A DNA stretch of 64,000 nt from Craterilacuibacter sp. RT1T. Lineage in GTDB: Bacteria > Pseudomonadota > Gammaproteobacteria > Burkholderiales > Chromobacteriaceae. The stretch lies in assembly GCF_023502145.1 (NCBI RefSeq), contig NZ_JAMFLI010000009.1, forward strand, positions 1 through 64,000, in the 5' to 3' direction. Positions 26,700 through 36,035 of this stretch are shown here, one piece after another; the stretch's first letter is position 1, and every line of letters begins with the position of its first letter. The position numbers and the translations under genes are program-made. The notes beneath the pieces are model-generated. The model was not told where the DNA came from, did no database searches, and saw only the letters and a list, made by a program, of their open reading frames with translations.

Positions 26700-26774
26700 T
26701 GGCTGGGGAGGTAGGGATCGAACCTACGAATGCCGGAATCAAAATCCGGTGCCTTACCACTTGGCGACTCCCCA
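26700..26774 (-). tRNA. tRNA-Gln (anticodon TTG)
   Basis: The minus strand folds as a cloverleaf. The acceptor stem is TGGGGAG with CTCCCCA, the anticodon loop TTTTGAT carries TTG, the T arm is GTAGG-TTCGATC-CCTAC, and an encoded CCA lies at 26702-26700. It lies between ispE and prs; the lolB-ispE-tRNA-Gln-prs order is typical of proteobacteria. Confidence 0.95.
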
Positions 26775-26786
26775 GTAAAACTGATA

Positions 26787-27638
26787 TCAGACCTTGTCGC
26801 ACAACGGATGCTGACCTAAACCTCTCGTCACAAACCCGTTGAATCTAGCCGACACTGCCGTATAAATTCTGTTTGCCTGGCTCTCTGACTGACACTCCAG
26901 AAACACACAACTTCCGGACCCAGTCATCAGCGGTGAACCATATTTGCTTAGCTCGCTCACAGCCTCGCTCACCGCCGGGTACATCTCACAAACAACCTGC
27001 TGCAGCGCGTTTCGTTGTTGCTGCGTTGTTTTGAGGATTCGCATTATGCCCACCTCGTCTTGCCCTGTCAACACCTTTTGTGAAAAAGTTTTAAAAACTT
27101 CAGCTGTAGGCACATTAACTCCGGGGTGAAGCACCACATACCAGGCCGGCAAAGCCTTGATTTCACTGAGTTCTTCACCTATTCCGGTCGCCCGCGCATT
27201 ACGCCCAAAAATAAAAACAGGAACATCGGCGCCCAGCTGCAAACCCAACACCATCAATTGTTCGCGCGTCAGCGCTGTCTGCCATAAACGGTTTAATGCA
27301 AGCAAAACCGTGGCGGCATCCGAACTGCCGCCCCCCAAGCCGCCCCCCATGGGAATGCGTTTGCTGACACGGATATTCACGCCCAGCGTCGAGCCGCTAT
27401 GCTGCTGCAGCAAGCGTGCAGCGCGTACCGTCAGGTCGGATTCGGCCGGCACACCCGGCAAAGGATTGACCAGTACGATCTCGCCATCGTCGCGCACGGC
27501 CAGTTCGATCGTGTCGGCCAGATCGATAAAACGGAATACGGTATCCAGCAAATGGTAGCCATCGGCGCGCTTGCCCACGATATGCAAGGAGAGGTTGAGT
27601 TTGGCGGGCGCGGCAAAGGCGAGGTAATTCTCGTTCAT
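26787..27638 (-). CDS. ispE: 4-diphosphocytidyl-2-C-methyl-D-erythritol kinase
   Basis: IspE phosphorylates CDP-methylerythritol in the non-mevalonate isoprenoid pathway. The 283-residue GHMP kinase has APAKLNLSLHIVGKRADGYH at the N-terminus and the ATP-binding PMGGGLGGGSSDAATVLL near residue 95, with a late LMTGSGSCVFLE glycine motif. Its ATG overlaps the lolB stop as ATGA, which fixes the start at 27638 against a longer frame to 27677. tRNA-Gln lies only 12 bases downstream and may be processed from the same transcript. Confidence 0.95.
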   Translation of the reverse strand: MNENYLAFAAPAKLNLSLHIVGKRADGYHLLDTVFRFIDLADTIELAVRDDGEIVLVNPLPGVPAESDLTVRAARLLQQHSGSTLGVNIRVSKRIPMGGGLGGGSSDAATVLLALNRLWQTALTREQLMVLGLQLGADVPVFIFGRNARATGIGEELSEIKALPAWYVVLHPGVNVPTAEVFKTFSQKVLTGQDEVGIMRILKTTQQQRNALQQVVCEMYPAVSEAVSELSKYGSPLMTGSGSCVFLECQSESQANRIYTAVSARFNGFVTRGLGQHPLCDKV

Positions 27639-28210
27639 GGCAGAATGGCAGGTAAATGGATTGAGGGCGTGCGCCATTCGCTGGCAACGACGCGCAGCGA
27701 AATATCGTCGCGCACCAGGTCGATGCGCTGCGGATAGGCCGCGCCCGGTTCATCGGAAACAAAACGTATGGTCCAGCCTTGCTGCAGCAGTGCACCATCG
27801 GCCAAAAATTCATGCGGCACGCCAGGCGCGGCACGGCCGCGCACCCACCAAGCGAGGTTAGCCAGCGGCAAGGGCCAGCCCAACACCTGTTCGGTCAGTG
27901 TCTCGACATCGGCCGCATGCCAGCTTTTGCCGTCGGCCAACAACAATACCCCCTCTGCGTCACGCGTCACCCGCGCAACCGTCGTACCCAAAGGGGTATT
28001 GACCGACAACTCGTCACGCGCCGGCGCATGCGTCCACTCAAAGCGTGCCAATTGCCCCTTGCCAGCGGCCTTGACCGACAAACGACCGGACAGATTGAAC
28101 GGCGCATCGACCGGCACCGCTTCCTGCGGCGCATGAAACGGCAATTCGCGGCTGGCACAGCCCCCCAGCAGCAGGGCCAGCGTCAGACAGAGCGCGCGAG
28201 GCAAACTCAT
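27635..28210 (-). CDS. lolB: Outer-membrane lipoprotein LolB
   Basis: LolB receives lipoproteins from LolA and inserts them into the outer membrane. The 191-residue protein has a lipoprotein signal with lipobox LGGC followed by ASRELPF, and the LolB core with NLSGRLSVKAAGKGQLARFEWTH and the hydrophobic-loop and WPLPLANLAWWVRGRA segments. It overlaps both the upstream TPR gene and the downstream ispE by four bases, so the three are translationally coupled. Confidence 0.92.
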   Translation of the reverse strand: MSLPRALCLTLALLLGGCASRELPFHAPQEAVPVDAPFNLSGRLSVKAAGKGQLARFEWTHAPARDELSVNTPLGTTVARVTRDAEGVLLLADGKSWHAADVETLTEQVLGWPLPLANLAWWVRGRAAPGVPHEFLADGALLQQGWTIRFVSDEPGAAYPQRIDLVRDDISLRVVASEWRTPSIHLPAILP

Positions 28211-29937
28211 GGTGCCAGCCTTTTGATGGTTTCCTGCAACACCTCGTGCTGCGGGAAGGGCGTCAGCGCCTTACGCCAGATGGCAAGCGCCTCATCCTTG
28301 CGCCCGACCTGCCATAAAGCCTCGCCTAAATGGGCGGCAACTTCCGGGTCAGGCAAGCCCAGATAGGCTTTTTGCAAATAGCGCACGGCGTCGGTATAGC
28401 GACCCAGCTTGAAATTCACCCAGCCCAGACTGTCCAGAATCATGGCGTTATCCGGGTCAGCCTTGTGGGCGCGCTCGATCAGCGCCAGCGCCTCGCGATA
28501 GCGCGTCGTGCGGTTGGCCAGCAAATAGCCCAGCGCATTCAAGCCTTGCGCGTCGTCCGGCTTTTCTTGCAGATAGGCCTTGAGATCGCGCTCAGAAGCG
28601 GCAAACTTGCCCTGCATTTCCAGCACCAGCGCGCGCTCGTATAAGAGTTCGGGCGCTGTGGGCTCGCTGGCCAGTGCCCGATCCAGATTCAGCTCGGCCA
28701 GATCCAGCCGCTGCTGCTGGCGGGCAATCTGCGACTGGAACAAGGCCACCTGAATTTTTTCCTGCGCGGTCGTGCCCATGCTGTTCATGCGCGCCAACAC
28801 CTGAGCAACATTGTCGCCCTTGGCATCCAGTACCGCCAGGCGCACCTGGGCCGGCAAATAATGTTCACCCTGCCCGACCGCTGCATACCAGCGCCGAGCC
28901 TCGTCCTCGCGCTCCAGTTCCTGATTAACCTGCCCCAGAGTCAGGCGCAGATAATCCGTCTCCGGATGGCCCACCTTAAGCGCCTGCTCCAGATAAGGCA
29001 CGGCCGCTTCCAGTTCGCGCAGCTGGAATGACAGCAAGCCCAGTGCATACAAGACATCGGGCTGGGCCGGATAGCGTTTCAACAACTCGGCAAAGCTGTC
29101 GCGCGCCTCGGAAAAGCGCTTGGCGCTGACCAAGAGCCGCGGATAAGCCAGACGGATTTCCAGCGCGGCCTCGGGCCGGCGCGCAAGCTCGCTCTTGAGC
29201 AAGGCCAGCGCAGCTTCAGGCTGGTCGCGACGCAAACGGTCAACCTGCCAGGCGACCGGGAGATCCCATTTCGGCGCCAGACGCGCCAGTGCATCCATTT
29301 CCTGTGCCATTGCCATCTGGTCACCCGCCTCGGCAGCTACCGCCAGCAAGGCAAAGCGCGCCTCGGGCAAGTCGGGATAGCGCGCAGCCAGATCCCGGGT
29401 CAGCTGATAAGCCGCGGCCTTATCCGGCTGGCGGGCCGTCAGCCTGGCCAGCTGGACAAACACGGCCGGTGCCCGCTCGGGGCGGTCGGCCAGCAGGCCT
29501 TCGATCAGCGGGCGGCTTTGCGCCAGCTTGCCGCTACGCAGCAGGGCGATAAACAACTGCTCGCGCGCATTCTCTGAGGCGGGATCAAGCTCCACCCAGA
29601 GGGTCAGCGCCTGCGAAGCCGTCTCCAGTTGGCCGGACAACATGGCAAACTCGGCTGCGCGCTGTGCCAGACGCGGGTCGCGCGCCTCGCGCGCCAGTTC
29701 GAGATAAGTCTGGGCCGAGGCGCCGGCACCGCCACGCTGGGCGGCAATCTCGCTGATAATCACGCCGTAGAAAAGCTGTGGCGACAAAGGCAGATGCGGC
29801 AAGGCCGCCTCTGCGCGCGCACTCTCGCTAACCGCCACCGAGGCAGGGCCAGGCTCGATGCGGGCCAGACGCGAAGACGCGCAGCCGGACAGGGCCAGCA
29901 AGGTAAACAAAGGCAGCAATGCAGAATGAGGTTTCAT
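28207..29937 (-). CDS. TPR-repeat lipoprotein
   Basis: The 576-residue protein has a lipobox in LLALSGCASS and then at least a dozen tetratricopeptide-like helical repeats (for example ALGLLSFQLRELEAAVPYLEQA and KPDDAQGLNALGYLLAN). Such proteins are found upstream of lolB in many betaproteobacteria and are presumed to be outer-membrane-associated scaffolds, but a specific role is unknown. It is the first gene of the TPR-lolB-ispE unit and is divergent from mutM across 60 bases. Confidence 0.88.
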   Translation of the reverse strand: MKPHSALLPLFTLLALSGCASSRLARIEPGPASVAVSESARAEAALPHLPLSPQLFYGVIISEIAAQRGGAGASAQTYLELAREARDPRLAQRAAEFAMLSGQLETASQALTLWVELDPASENAREQLFIALLRSGKLAQSRPLIEGLLADRPERAPAVFVQLARLTARQPDKAAAYQLTRDLAARYPDLPEARFALLAVAAEAGDQMAMAQEMDALARLAPKWDLPVAWQVDRLRRDQPEAALALLKSELARRPEAALEIRLAYPRLLVSAKRFSEARDSFAELLKRYPAQPDVLYALGLLSFQLRELEAAVPYLEQALKVGHPETDYLRLTLGQVNQELEREDEARRWYAAVGQGEHYLPAQVRLAVLDAKGDNVAQVLARMNSMGTTAQEKIQVALFQSQIARQQQRLDLAELNLDRALASEPTAPELLYERALVLEMQGKFAASERDLKAYLQEKPDDAQGLNALGYLLANRTTRYREALALIERAHKADPDNAMILDSLGWVNFKLGRYTDAVRYLQKAYLGLPDPEVAAHLGEALWQVGRKDEALAIWRKALTPFPQHEVLQETIKRLAP

Positions 29938-29996
29938 GCTCGATCAATTTCCCGGGTGAGCGCGTAGAATAGCATGGCCTTATCCGGATATTCACC

Positions 29997-30815
29997 ATGC
30001 CTGAACTACCAGAAGTCGAAACCACGCGCCGCGGCATCCAGCAGCAGCTGACAGGCGAGCGCATCCGCGCCCTTGTCGTGCGCAATCCATCCTTGCGCTG
30101 GCCTATCGATCCGGCCCTGGGCACCATCCTCTGCGGCCAGCGCATTCTGGCCGTTGGCCGGCGCGCCAAGTATCTGTTGATCGAATGCGAACAAGGCACG
30201 CTCATCATCCACTTGGGCATGTCGGGCAGCCTGCGCTTTGTGACGCCGGCGACTGCACTTGAAAAACACGACCACGTCGATCTGGTGCTGGATAGCGGCC
30301 AGATTTTGCGCTACCGCGACCCGCGCCGCTTTGGCGCGGTATTGTGGCAATACGGACTCGCCACACTGCACCCGCTACTGGCCAGACTCGGGCCGGAGCC
30401 GCTCGCGGATGATTTTGACGGCGCCACGCTGTTTCGGGCGACACGCAAGCGCAATAGCGCCATCAAGCTGGTCATCATGGACAACCACGTCGTGGTCGGT
30501 GTGGGCAACATCTACGCCAACGAGGCGCTATTTCAGGCCGGCATCGCCCCGACCCGGCCCGCTGCCAGCCTGACTGAGACCGAATGCGCGACACTGGCCG
30601 CTGAAATCAAGACGGTACTCACCCGCGCCATCGCGGCAGGCGGCAGCACCCTGCGCGACTTTGTCGACGCCATAGGCAAGCCCGGTTACTTCCAGCAGAG
30701 CTATTTTGTCTATGGCCGCAGCGAGCAGCCCTGCCTGCGCTGTGGCAGCCCGATACGACAGATTCGCCAAGGGCAACGCAGCAGCTTCTTTTGTCCGCAT
30801 TGCCAGCCGTGCTAG
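29997..30815 (+). CDS. mutM: Formamidopyrimidine-DNA glycosylase
   Basis: MutM removes 8-oxoguanine and ring-opened purines. The 272-residue enzyme begins [13 protein letters not shown] with catalytic P2 and E3 after Met removal, has the GMSGSLRF strand, the helix-two-turn-helix DNA-binding part with [18 protein letters not shown], and a C-terminal zinc finger (CLRCGS then FFCPHC). A TAGAAT box lies about 33 bases before the start. The following acyltransferase gene starts at or near its end. Confidence 0.95.
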   Translation: MPELPEVETTRRGIQQQLTGERIRALVVRNPSLRWPIDPALGTILCGQRILAVGRRAKYLLIECEQGTLIIHLGMSGSLRFVTPATALEKHDHVDLVLDSGQILRYRDPRRFGAVLWQYGLATLHPLLARLGPEPLADDFDGATLFRATRKRNSAIKLVIMDNHVVVGVGNIYANEALFQAGIAPTRPAASLTETECATLAAEIKTVLTRAIAAGGSTLRDFVDAIGKPGYFQQSYFVYGRSEQPCLRCGSPIRQIRQGQRSSFFCPHCQPC

Positions 30816-30853
30816 AGTGCCAGCCTGTCATTACCCCGGAAAGCCCGCGTATT

Positions 30854-31684
30854 TTGACCACCACCATCCCCAAAGTCTCCATCCTGACCCGCTTGGCACG
30901 CCTTGTGCGCATGAGCAGCCATATCGCCCGCGGCTTTTTTATTCTGGCCGTACGCTACCCGCATCTGGCCAACGCCGAACGCGCGGTGATTACCCGTGCC
31001 TGGGCACGCAAGATGCTGTCCATCTTCGGCGTGGAAGTACGCATTAGCGGCGACAACCCCGGTTTTTACCCGCCCAATACGCTTTTGGTGGCCAACCATG
31101 TTTCATGGCTGGACATTATTGCGCTCAGCAGCGGCACGGTGTCGCGCTTTGTGGCCAAAAAAGAAATCAGCGATTGGCCCATCGTCGGCACCATGGCCAA
31201 GAATGGCGGCACGCTGTTTATCGACCGCAGCAACCGGCGCGACGCCAGCCGCATCAATGGCCAGCTGGCCGATGCACTGAGCCAGGGCGGCTGCATGTCG
31301 GTGTTTCCCGAAGGCACCACCAGCGACGGCTTCGGCCTGCTGCCGTTCAAGGCATCCTTGTTCGAGTCCGCGCTACTGGCCAAGAGCCGGGTGCAACCGG
31401 TGGCCATCCGCTATCTGGACGCCCACGGCCAGCAAACCGACACCCTGTCTTATGTCGGCGACCATAGCTTCGGCCTGATTCTGAAACGCCTGCTGACCAT
31501 GAAAAAACTGGTGGTCGAGCTGCATTACGGCCAGTCGCTGCAGGCCGGCGAAGGCGAACTGGCCAGCCGCTTTGCCATTTCCAATGCCGCACGGCGCGAA
31601 ATACTGGCCGGGCTTAATCTATCTGACGATACGCAGGACACGGCTCGGCAAACACTTGCCTGTCCTCAAGCCGTAACGCAGTAA
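30854..31684 (+). CDS. 1-acyl-sn-glycerol-3-phosphate acyltransferase family (PlsC-like)
   Basis: The membrane-bound acyltransferase shows the catalytic NHVSWLDIIAL (HxxxxD), GTLFIDRSNRRDASR and the acceptor-binding FPEGTTSDG motif. It makes or remodels phosphatidic acid. The start is uncertain: TTG at 30854 has GGAAAG ten bases upstream, TTG at 30791 lies inside mutM, and ATG at 30908 lacks a binding site. Its 3' end overlaps the convergent apaH gene by 71 bases, which is unusual, but both reading frames are well conserved. Confidence 0.85.
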   Translation: MTTTIPKVSILTRLARLVRMSSHIARGFFILAVRYPHLANAERAVITRAWARKMLSIFGVEVRISGDNPGFYPPNTLLVANHVSWLDIIALSSGTVSRFVAKKEISDWPIVGTMAKNGGTLFIDRSNRRDASRINGQLADALSQGGCMSVFPEGTTSDGFGLLPFKASLFESALLAKSRVQPVAIRYLDAHGQQTDTLSYVGDHSFGLILKRLLTMKKLVVELHYGQSLQAGEGELASRFAISNAARREILAGLNLSDDTQDTARQTLACPQAVTQ

Positions 31685-32432
31685 GGCTGCCGCCCCACAA
31701 GCAGCCGCTATCCAGCCCCAGAATATCTTCGGTCAGGTGCAGGCCCAGCGCCGACCAGTGGCCGAAGATCAGCGGCGTACCGGCGCTTTGCCGTGCCTTG
31801 GCCGCAAACCAAGGCTGCAAGCCGGCCGGCGCATCCGGCAGCTCGCCCTTATAGGCAAAATCGATCTCGCCATCGCGGTTGAGAAAGCGCATGCGCGTCA
31901 TCGCATTGACGATCATGCGCAAACGGTCCATGCCCTTGAGTTCGTCACGCCAACGCACCGGCTTATTGCCATACATCTTGCCCAGAAAAGCGTGAAAATC
32001 CTTGCCGGTGAGCGCAGCTTCCACCTCAGCGGCCAAACCCAGCGCCCGCGGGACCGTCCACTCGGGCATCAGCCCGGCGTGCACCATGGCATAGCCCTGC
32101 CCCTCGACCATCAAGGGCTGGCAACGCAGCCAGTCCAGCAACAGCTTGCCGTCGCCGGCCTTGAGAATATCGAGCAGAGTATCGCCCCGCCCCGGCTTGC
32201 CGAAACCTTCGGACAATGCCAGCAGATGCAGGTCATGGTTGCCCAGTACGATCTGTACGCAGTCGCGGTGCTGGAATACCCAGCGCAAGACCGCCAGCGA
32301 ATCGGGGCCGCGGTTGACCAGATCGCCGGTCAGCCACAGGGTATCGCGCCCGGGATTGAACTCGATACGCTGCAGCAACTGCATAAAAGGGGCGAAACAG
32401 CCCTGGATATCGCCGATAGCGTAGGTAGACAT
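31614..32432 (-). CDS. apaH: Bis(5'-nucleosyl)-tetraphosphatase, symmetrical
   Basis: ApaH hydrolyses Ap4A to two ADP. The 272-residue metallophosphatase has YAIGDIQGCFAPF, LWLTGDLVNRGPDSLAVLRW and the VLGNHDLHLLAL motifs for the two-metal centre, plus MVHAGLMPEWT. The start at 32432 follows AAGGATGGGC; the frame extends 14 codons further without a binding site. It is divergent from rep and its last 71 bases overlap the acyltransferase gene on the other strand. Confidence 0.95.
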   Translation of the reverse strand: MSTYAIGDIQGCFAPFMQLLQRIEFNPGRDTLWLTGDLVNRGPDSLAVLRWVFQHRDCVQIVLGNHDLHLLALSEGFGKPGRGDTLLDILKAGDGKLLLDWLRCQPLMVEGQGYAMVHAGLMPEWTVPRALGLAAEVEAALTGKDFHAFLGKMYGNKPVRWRDELKGMDRLRMIVNAMTRMRFLNRDGEIDFAYKGELPDAPAGLQPWFAAKARQSAGTPLIFGHWSALGLHLTEDILGLDSGCLWGGSLTALRLEDRQVFAEPCPAYRQID

Positions 32433-32547
32433 GCCCATCCTTATGGTTGATTGCGCGCCGCCATGATAGCGCAAGGCATCGTGCTAAAATGCAGCGCTTG
32501 CGTGCACAGCGCCCCGCCCGCCCCTCTTGCCGAATAGCCGAACCACC

Positions 32548-34554
32548 ATGTCCGCACAACTGAACACCCCGCAACGCGAAGCAATCCACTATCTTGACGG
32601 CCCCTTGCTGGTACTGGCTGGTGCCGGCTCGGGCAAGACGCGCGTGATTACCTTCAAGATCGCCCATCTGATCCGTCACGGCGGCATGAATGCGCGCAAT
32701 ATCGCCGCCATCACCTTTACCAATAAGGCGGCGCGCGAAATGATGGAGCGGGTCAGCAAGCTGATGACAAGCGATGAAGTGCGCGGCCTGACCGTATCGA
32801 CCTTCCACTCGCTGGGGATGCAGATTCTGCGCCAGGAAGCGCCGCATCTGGGCTATAAGCCGCAGTTCTCCATTCTCGACTCGTACGATGCCGGCAAGAT
32901 CATCTCCGACATTCTCAAAAGCACGGCCAAGGATGAGGTGCGCAAGGTACAAAGCCAGATTTCGCTATGGAAAAACGATTTCAGGACGCCGGACGAAATG
33001 ATCACCGAGGCTGCCAACGATTGGGAAATGGTGTGCGCGCGCGTTTATCTGAGCTATCAGGCCACGCTGACCGCCTATCAGGCGATGGATTTCGATGACC
33101 TGATCCGCCTGCCGGTCGAACTGTTCCGCCACCACCCTGAGGTGCTGGCCAAATGGCAGGCCAAGCTGCGCTATCTGCTGCTGGACGAATATCAGGACAC
33201 CAATACCTGCCAGTACCAGATGGTCAAGCTGCTCACCGGCGCGCGCGGCATGTTTACCGCCGTGGGCGACGATGACCAGAGTATCTACGCCTGGCGTGGC
33301 GCCAATATGGAAAACCTGCGCCTGCTGCAAACCGACTTCCCCAAGCTCAAAATCATCAAGCTGGAGCAGAACTACCGCTCCAGCGTGCGCATCCTGCGCG
33401 CCGCCAACTCGGTGATATCCAACAACCCCAAGCTGTTCGAGAAACAGTTATGGAGCGAACTGGGTCTGGGCGAACCCATCCATGTGGTGCAATGCAAGGA
33501 TGAGGAAAGCGAGGCCGAAATCGTGGTGCAGCGCCTCTTGGCGCACAAGTTCGAGCACCGCACCGAATTCAAGGACTACGCCATCCTCTATCGCGGCAAC
33601 TATCAGGCACGCATCTTCGAGCAGGCACTGCGCAACCAGAAAGTGCCCTACCAGATGTCGGGCGGGCAAAGCTTCTTCGACAAGCCCGAAATCAAGGACG
33701 TGCTGTCCTATATGCGCCTGATCACCAACCCGAATGACGACCCGGCCTTTATCCGCGCACTGACCACGCCCAAGCGCGGGGTCGGCGCCGCTACACTGGA
33801 AAAGCTGGGTGCCTGGGCCGGGCAGCGCCATAACAGCCTGTTTGCCGCGGCGCAGGAAACCGGCTTCCAGCAGCAGGTGCAGGCGGCACAACTGGCGCCA
33901 CTGGAACAGTTCTGCCACTTTATCAACACCCTGCAATACCGCGCCACGCGTGAAGATGCCGGCCCGCTGGTGATGGAGATGCTGGGTGCCATCGGCTACG
34001 AAGTGTGGCTGTTCGACAGCGAAGACAGCCCGCGCATCGCCGAAACCAAGTGGAAAAACGTACTGGAACTGGTGGCATGGCTGGCCAAAAAGGGCGAGGC
34101 CGACGGCAAGAACCTGATTGAGCTAAGCCAGACCATTGCGCTGATCACCATGCTGGAGGGGCGCGACGAGGGCGATGTGGATGCGGTCAAGATGTCGACG
34201 CTGCATGCGTCCAAAGGGCTGGAGTATCCGCATGTGTTTCTGGTCGGCTGCGAGGAAGGCATCCTGCCGCATAGCGAATCGGTGGATAACGGCATGGTCG
34301 AGGAAGAACGGCGCCTGATGTATGTCGGCATCACCCGCGCCCAGCGCAGCCTCACGCTGAGCTACTGCGTCAAACGCAAGCGCGCCGGCGACTGGCAGTT
34401 TGTCGATCCATCGCGCTTTATCGACGAAATCAGCGGTGACGACATCCGCCACTTCGGCCGCCCCGGGGCCGAACCCATCGTCAGCAAAAATGAAGGCAAA
34501 TCGCGACTGGCCGGGCTAATGGCCTCACTGGACAGCAAGACACAAAAACCCTGA
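32548..34554 (+). CDS. rep: ATP-dependent DNA helicase Rep
   Basis: The 668-residue superfamily 1A helicase has LNTPQREAIHYLDGPLLVLA with the Q motif, Walker A AGAGSGKTR, DEYQDTN as motif II, the VGDDDQSIYAWRGA motif, a DKPEIKDVLSYMRLI segment typical of Rep, and VKMSTLHASKGLEYPHVFLVG plus a VGITRAQ motif VI. It acts in replication restart and clears proteins ahead of forks. The start at 32548 matches the family N-terminus. The sequence changes character right after its stop codon, where a repeat-flanked accessory segment begins. Confidence 0.95.
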   Translation: MSAQLNTPQREAIHYLDGPLLVLAGAGSGKTRVITFKIAHLIRHGGMNARNIAAITFTNKAAREMMERVSKLMTSDEVRGLTVSTFHSLGMQILRQEAPHLGYKPQFSILDSYDAGKIISDILKSTAKDEVRKVQSQISLWKNDFRTPDEMITEAANDWEMVCARVYLSYQATLTAYQAMDFDDLIRLPVELFRHHPEVLAKWQAKLRYLLLDEYQDTNTCQYQMVKLLTGARGMFTAVGDDDQSIYAWRGANMENLRLLQTDFPKLKIIKLEQNYRSSVRILRAANSVISNNPKLFEKQLWSELGLGEPIHVVQCKDEESEAEIVVQRLLAHKFEHRTEFKDYAILYRGNYQARIFEQALRNQKVPYQMSGGQSFFDKPEIKDVLSYMRLITNPNDDPAFIRALTTPKRGVGAATLEKLGAWAGQRHNSLFAAAQETGFQQQVQAAQLAPLEQFCHFINTLQYRATREDAGPLVMEMLGAIGYEVWLFDSEDSPRIAETKWKNVLELVAWLAKKGEADGKNLIELSQTIALITMLEGRDEGDVDAVKMSTLHASKGLEYPHVFLVGCEEGILPHSESVDNGMVEEERRLMYVGITRAQRSLTLSYCVKRKRAGDWQFVDPSRFIDEISGDDIRHFGRPGAEPIVSKNEGKSRLAGLMASLDSKTQKP

Positions 34555-34590
34555 TGTCCCCGGAAAAAGTGCCGGCTTTGCGCGGTCCGG
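34553..34590 (+). repeat. 38-bp imperfect direct repeat, left copy
   Basis: It starts in the rep stop codon. It matches 35680-35717 at 30 of 38 positions in the same orientation (shared core CCCCGG-x-AAAA-x-TGCCGG-x2-TTG-x-GCGG). The pair brackets the membrane protein gene at 34741. Confidence 0.65.
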
Positions 34591-34740
34591 CGCCACCAAA
34601 TAGTGAAGCTATAAATCAGCCAGCCTGGGAGTTGGCACCGACCTATGCCTGACAAGCCCATATCATACACATGCCATCTTGAATTTAGCCGGACATTGCC
34701 TAGCGTGTAATGAAACAGACATAGAGCGGAGTAAGGGGAA

Positions 34741-35547
34741 ATGTCCAGGAACTGCGTAAGCCTCAACGTACACCGTGCCATTGGCTGGCTCTATGTCATC
34801 GCGGCCATCCTGCTGTGCAGCGGACTGCTGATCGAAAGCCTAAAGCTGCACTGGATGACCGAGCGAGTGTTCGGCATCGGTAATATGTTCAACGTCGACG
34901 AAGAAGACAATATTCCGACCCTATTCTCCGCCCTGAATATGCTGATCGCTGCAATGTTGCTGTTTTTGCAGGCACGATTGGAGTCTGTGGCGAAAAACAG
35001 ACCCTACTGGCTCGGGCTAGGTATGATTTTCGTTTATCTGTCGCTCGACGAAGTGCTCTCCCTGCACGAGCGACTAGGGCCGCCGCTGCGTGCGACGCTT
35101 GGTATCCATGACGGTTTTTTTTATTTTGCCTGGCTGCTGGTGGTGCTGCCGCTGGTAGCCTTACTGGGGCTCATTTACCTGCGGTTTTTGCTACGGCTGC
35201 CGCACGGGCTTGCACTTGGACTAGTAGCAGCCGGCGTCGTATTTATTGGCGGCGCGGCCGGCATGGAAATGCTGGGCGGTTGGTATTTCTCCCGACATGG
35301 CGTACACAATATGACATACATCTGCGCGGCAACGATAGAGGAAGGACTGGAGATGTACGGCGTCGTTCTGCTGATCCGGGCGCTGCTGAGATATATGGCA
35401 CCTAAGGGAATAATACGGATTGACTTCGGCATGCCGCTGACACAGGCAGAAACGGTGGCCGGATGCCGACTCCTGCCGGTCTCCGTAGTCGGGCTTGCGG
35501 CCAGAAGAGTTTGCCAGAGGCGCGATGCCCTTGGCCGACAGCCATAA
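34741..35547 (+). CDS. Polytopic membrane protein of unknown function
   Basis: The 268-residue product has about six hydrophobic segments (near residues 12-32, 60-78, 88-105, 128-150, 155-180 and 205-225) and conserved-looking acidic motifs VDEEDNIPTLFSALN and LSLDEVLSLHERLG. The last 40 or so residues are basic and unlike a membrane protein tail, so the frame may run past the original end of the gene. The G+C content is lower than in neighbours. It lies between two copies of a 38-bp direct repeat, suggesting it arrived as a passenger on a mobile element. I do not recognise a named family. Confidence 0.6.
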   Translation: MSRNCVSLNVHRAIGWLYVIAAILLCSGLLIESLKLHWMTERVFGIGNMFNVDEEDNIPTLFSALNMLIAAMLLFLQARLESVAKNRPYWLGLGMIFVYLSLDEVLSLHERLGPPLRATLGIHDGFFYFAWLLVVLPLVALLGLIYLRFLLRLPHGLALGLVAAGVVFIGGAAGMEMLGGWYFSRHGVHNMTYICAATIEEGLEMYGVVLLIRALLRYMAPKGIIRIDFGMPLTQAETVAGCRLLPVSVVGLAARRVCQRRDALGRQP

Positions 35548-35990
35548 GCGGTAGACCTCCCGTACTTGAGCGAAGCCAGGGTATTGGTGAGCATTACCAG
35601 CCATCCACGCCGAACTGAAGAGCCAGGTGGAGCATGATCCAGCAGGCCTCGCCCCAAAACTGCAAGACACGAAAGCCCAGATGCCCCCGGTAAAAATGCC
35701 GGTATTGAGCGGACCAGAATCGCCGATGACCACGCTGAAAATTGGTAGCCATACCTATATCAGCGGCGACCACAGTCCGGAAAATGACTGAGACGTGCCT
35801 GCTGCATGGTCATGCTACGCGCTGGCACGACCACTCGGGCCAGGCCGAAAAAACACTGTACGCTCTGTTTGACAGGCAACAAACCATTAAGCGGCAGATG
35901 CAATAAGCCTGTAAGCCGCTAATAGATACATAGAATCCGGATTATCGCCCCCTCTGGGAATTATCCCGTTTTCTGGTTTTATATATCCAA
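35548..35990. other. Intergenic stretch with remnants and two mini-ORFs
   Basis: This 440-bp stretch has no conventional gene. It contains the right copy of the 38-bp repeat and two overlapping plus-strand mini-ORFs: ATG at 35726 to TGA at 35791 (21 residues) and ATG at 35784 to TAA at 35906 (40 residues). The latter encodes a His-rich start and a helical end. Their coding status is doubtful; they may be pieces of an inserted element. Confidence 0.4.
35680..35717 (+). repeat. 38-bp imperfect direct repeat, right copy
   Basis: It is identical to 34553-34590 at 30 of 38 positions and in the same orientation. No transposase gene remains nearby. Confidence 0.65.
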
Positions 35991-35991
35991 T

Positions 35992-36020
35992 AAAAAAACG
36001 CCGCGAAAAGCGGCGTTTTT
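35992..36020. terminator. Bidirectional terminator downstream of the cytochrome c gene
   Basis: AACGCCGC (35997-36004) pairs with GCGGCGTT (36010-36017) around GAAAA, with A and T runs on the two sides. Confidence 0.9.
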
Positions 36021-36035
36021 GCATATCAGCCAAAC

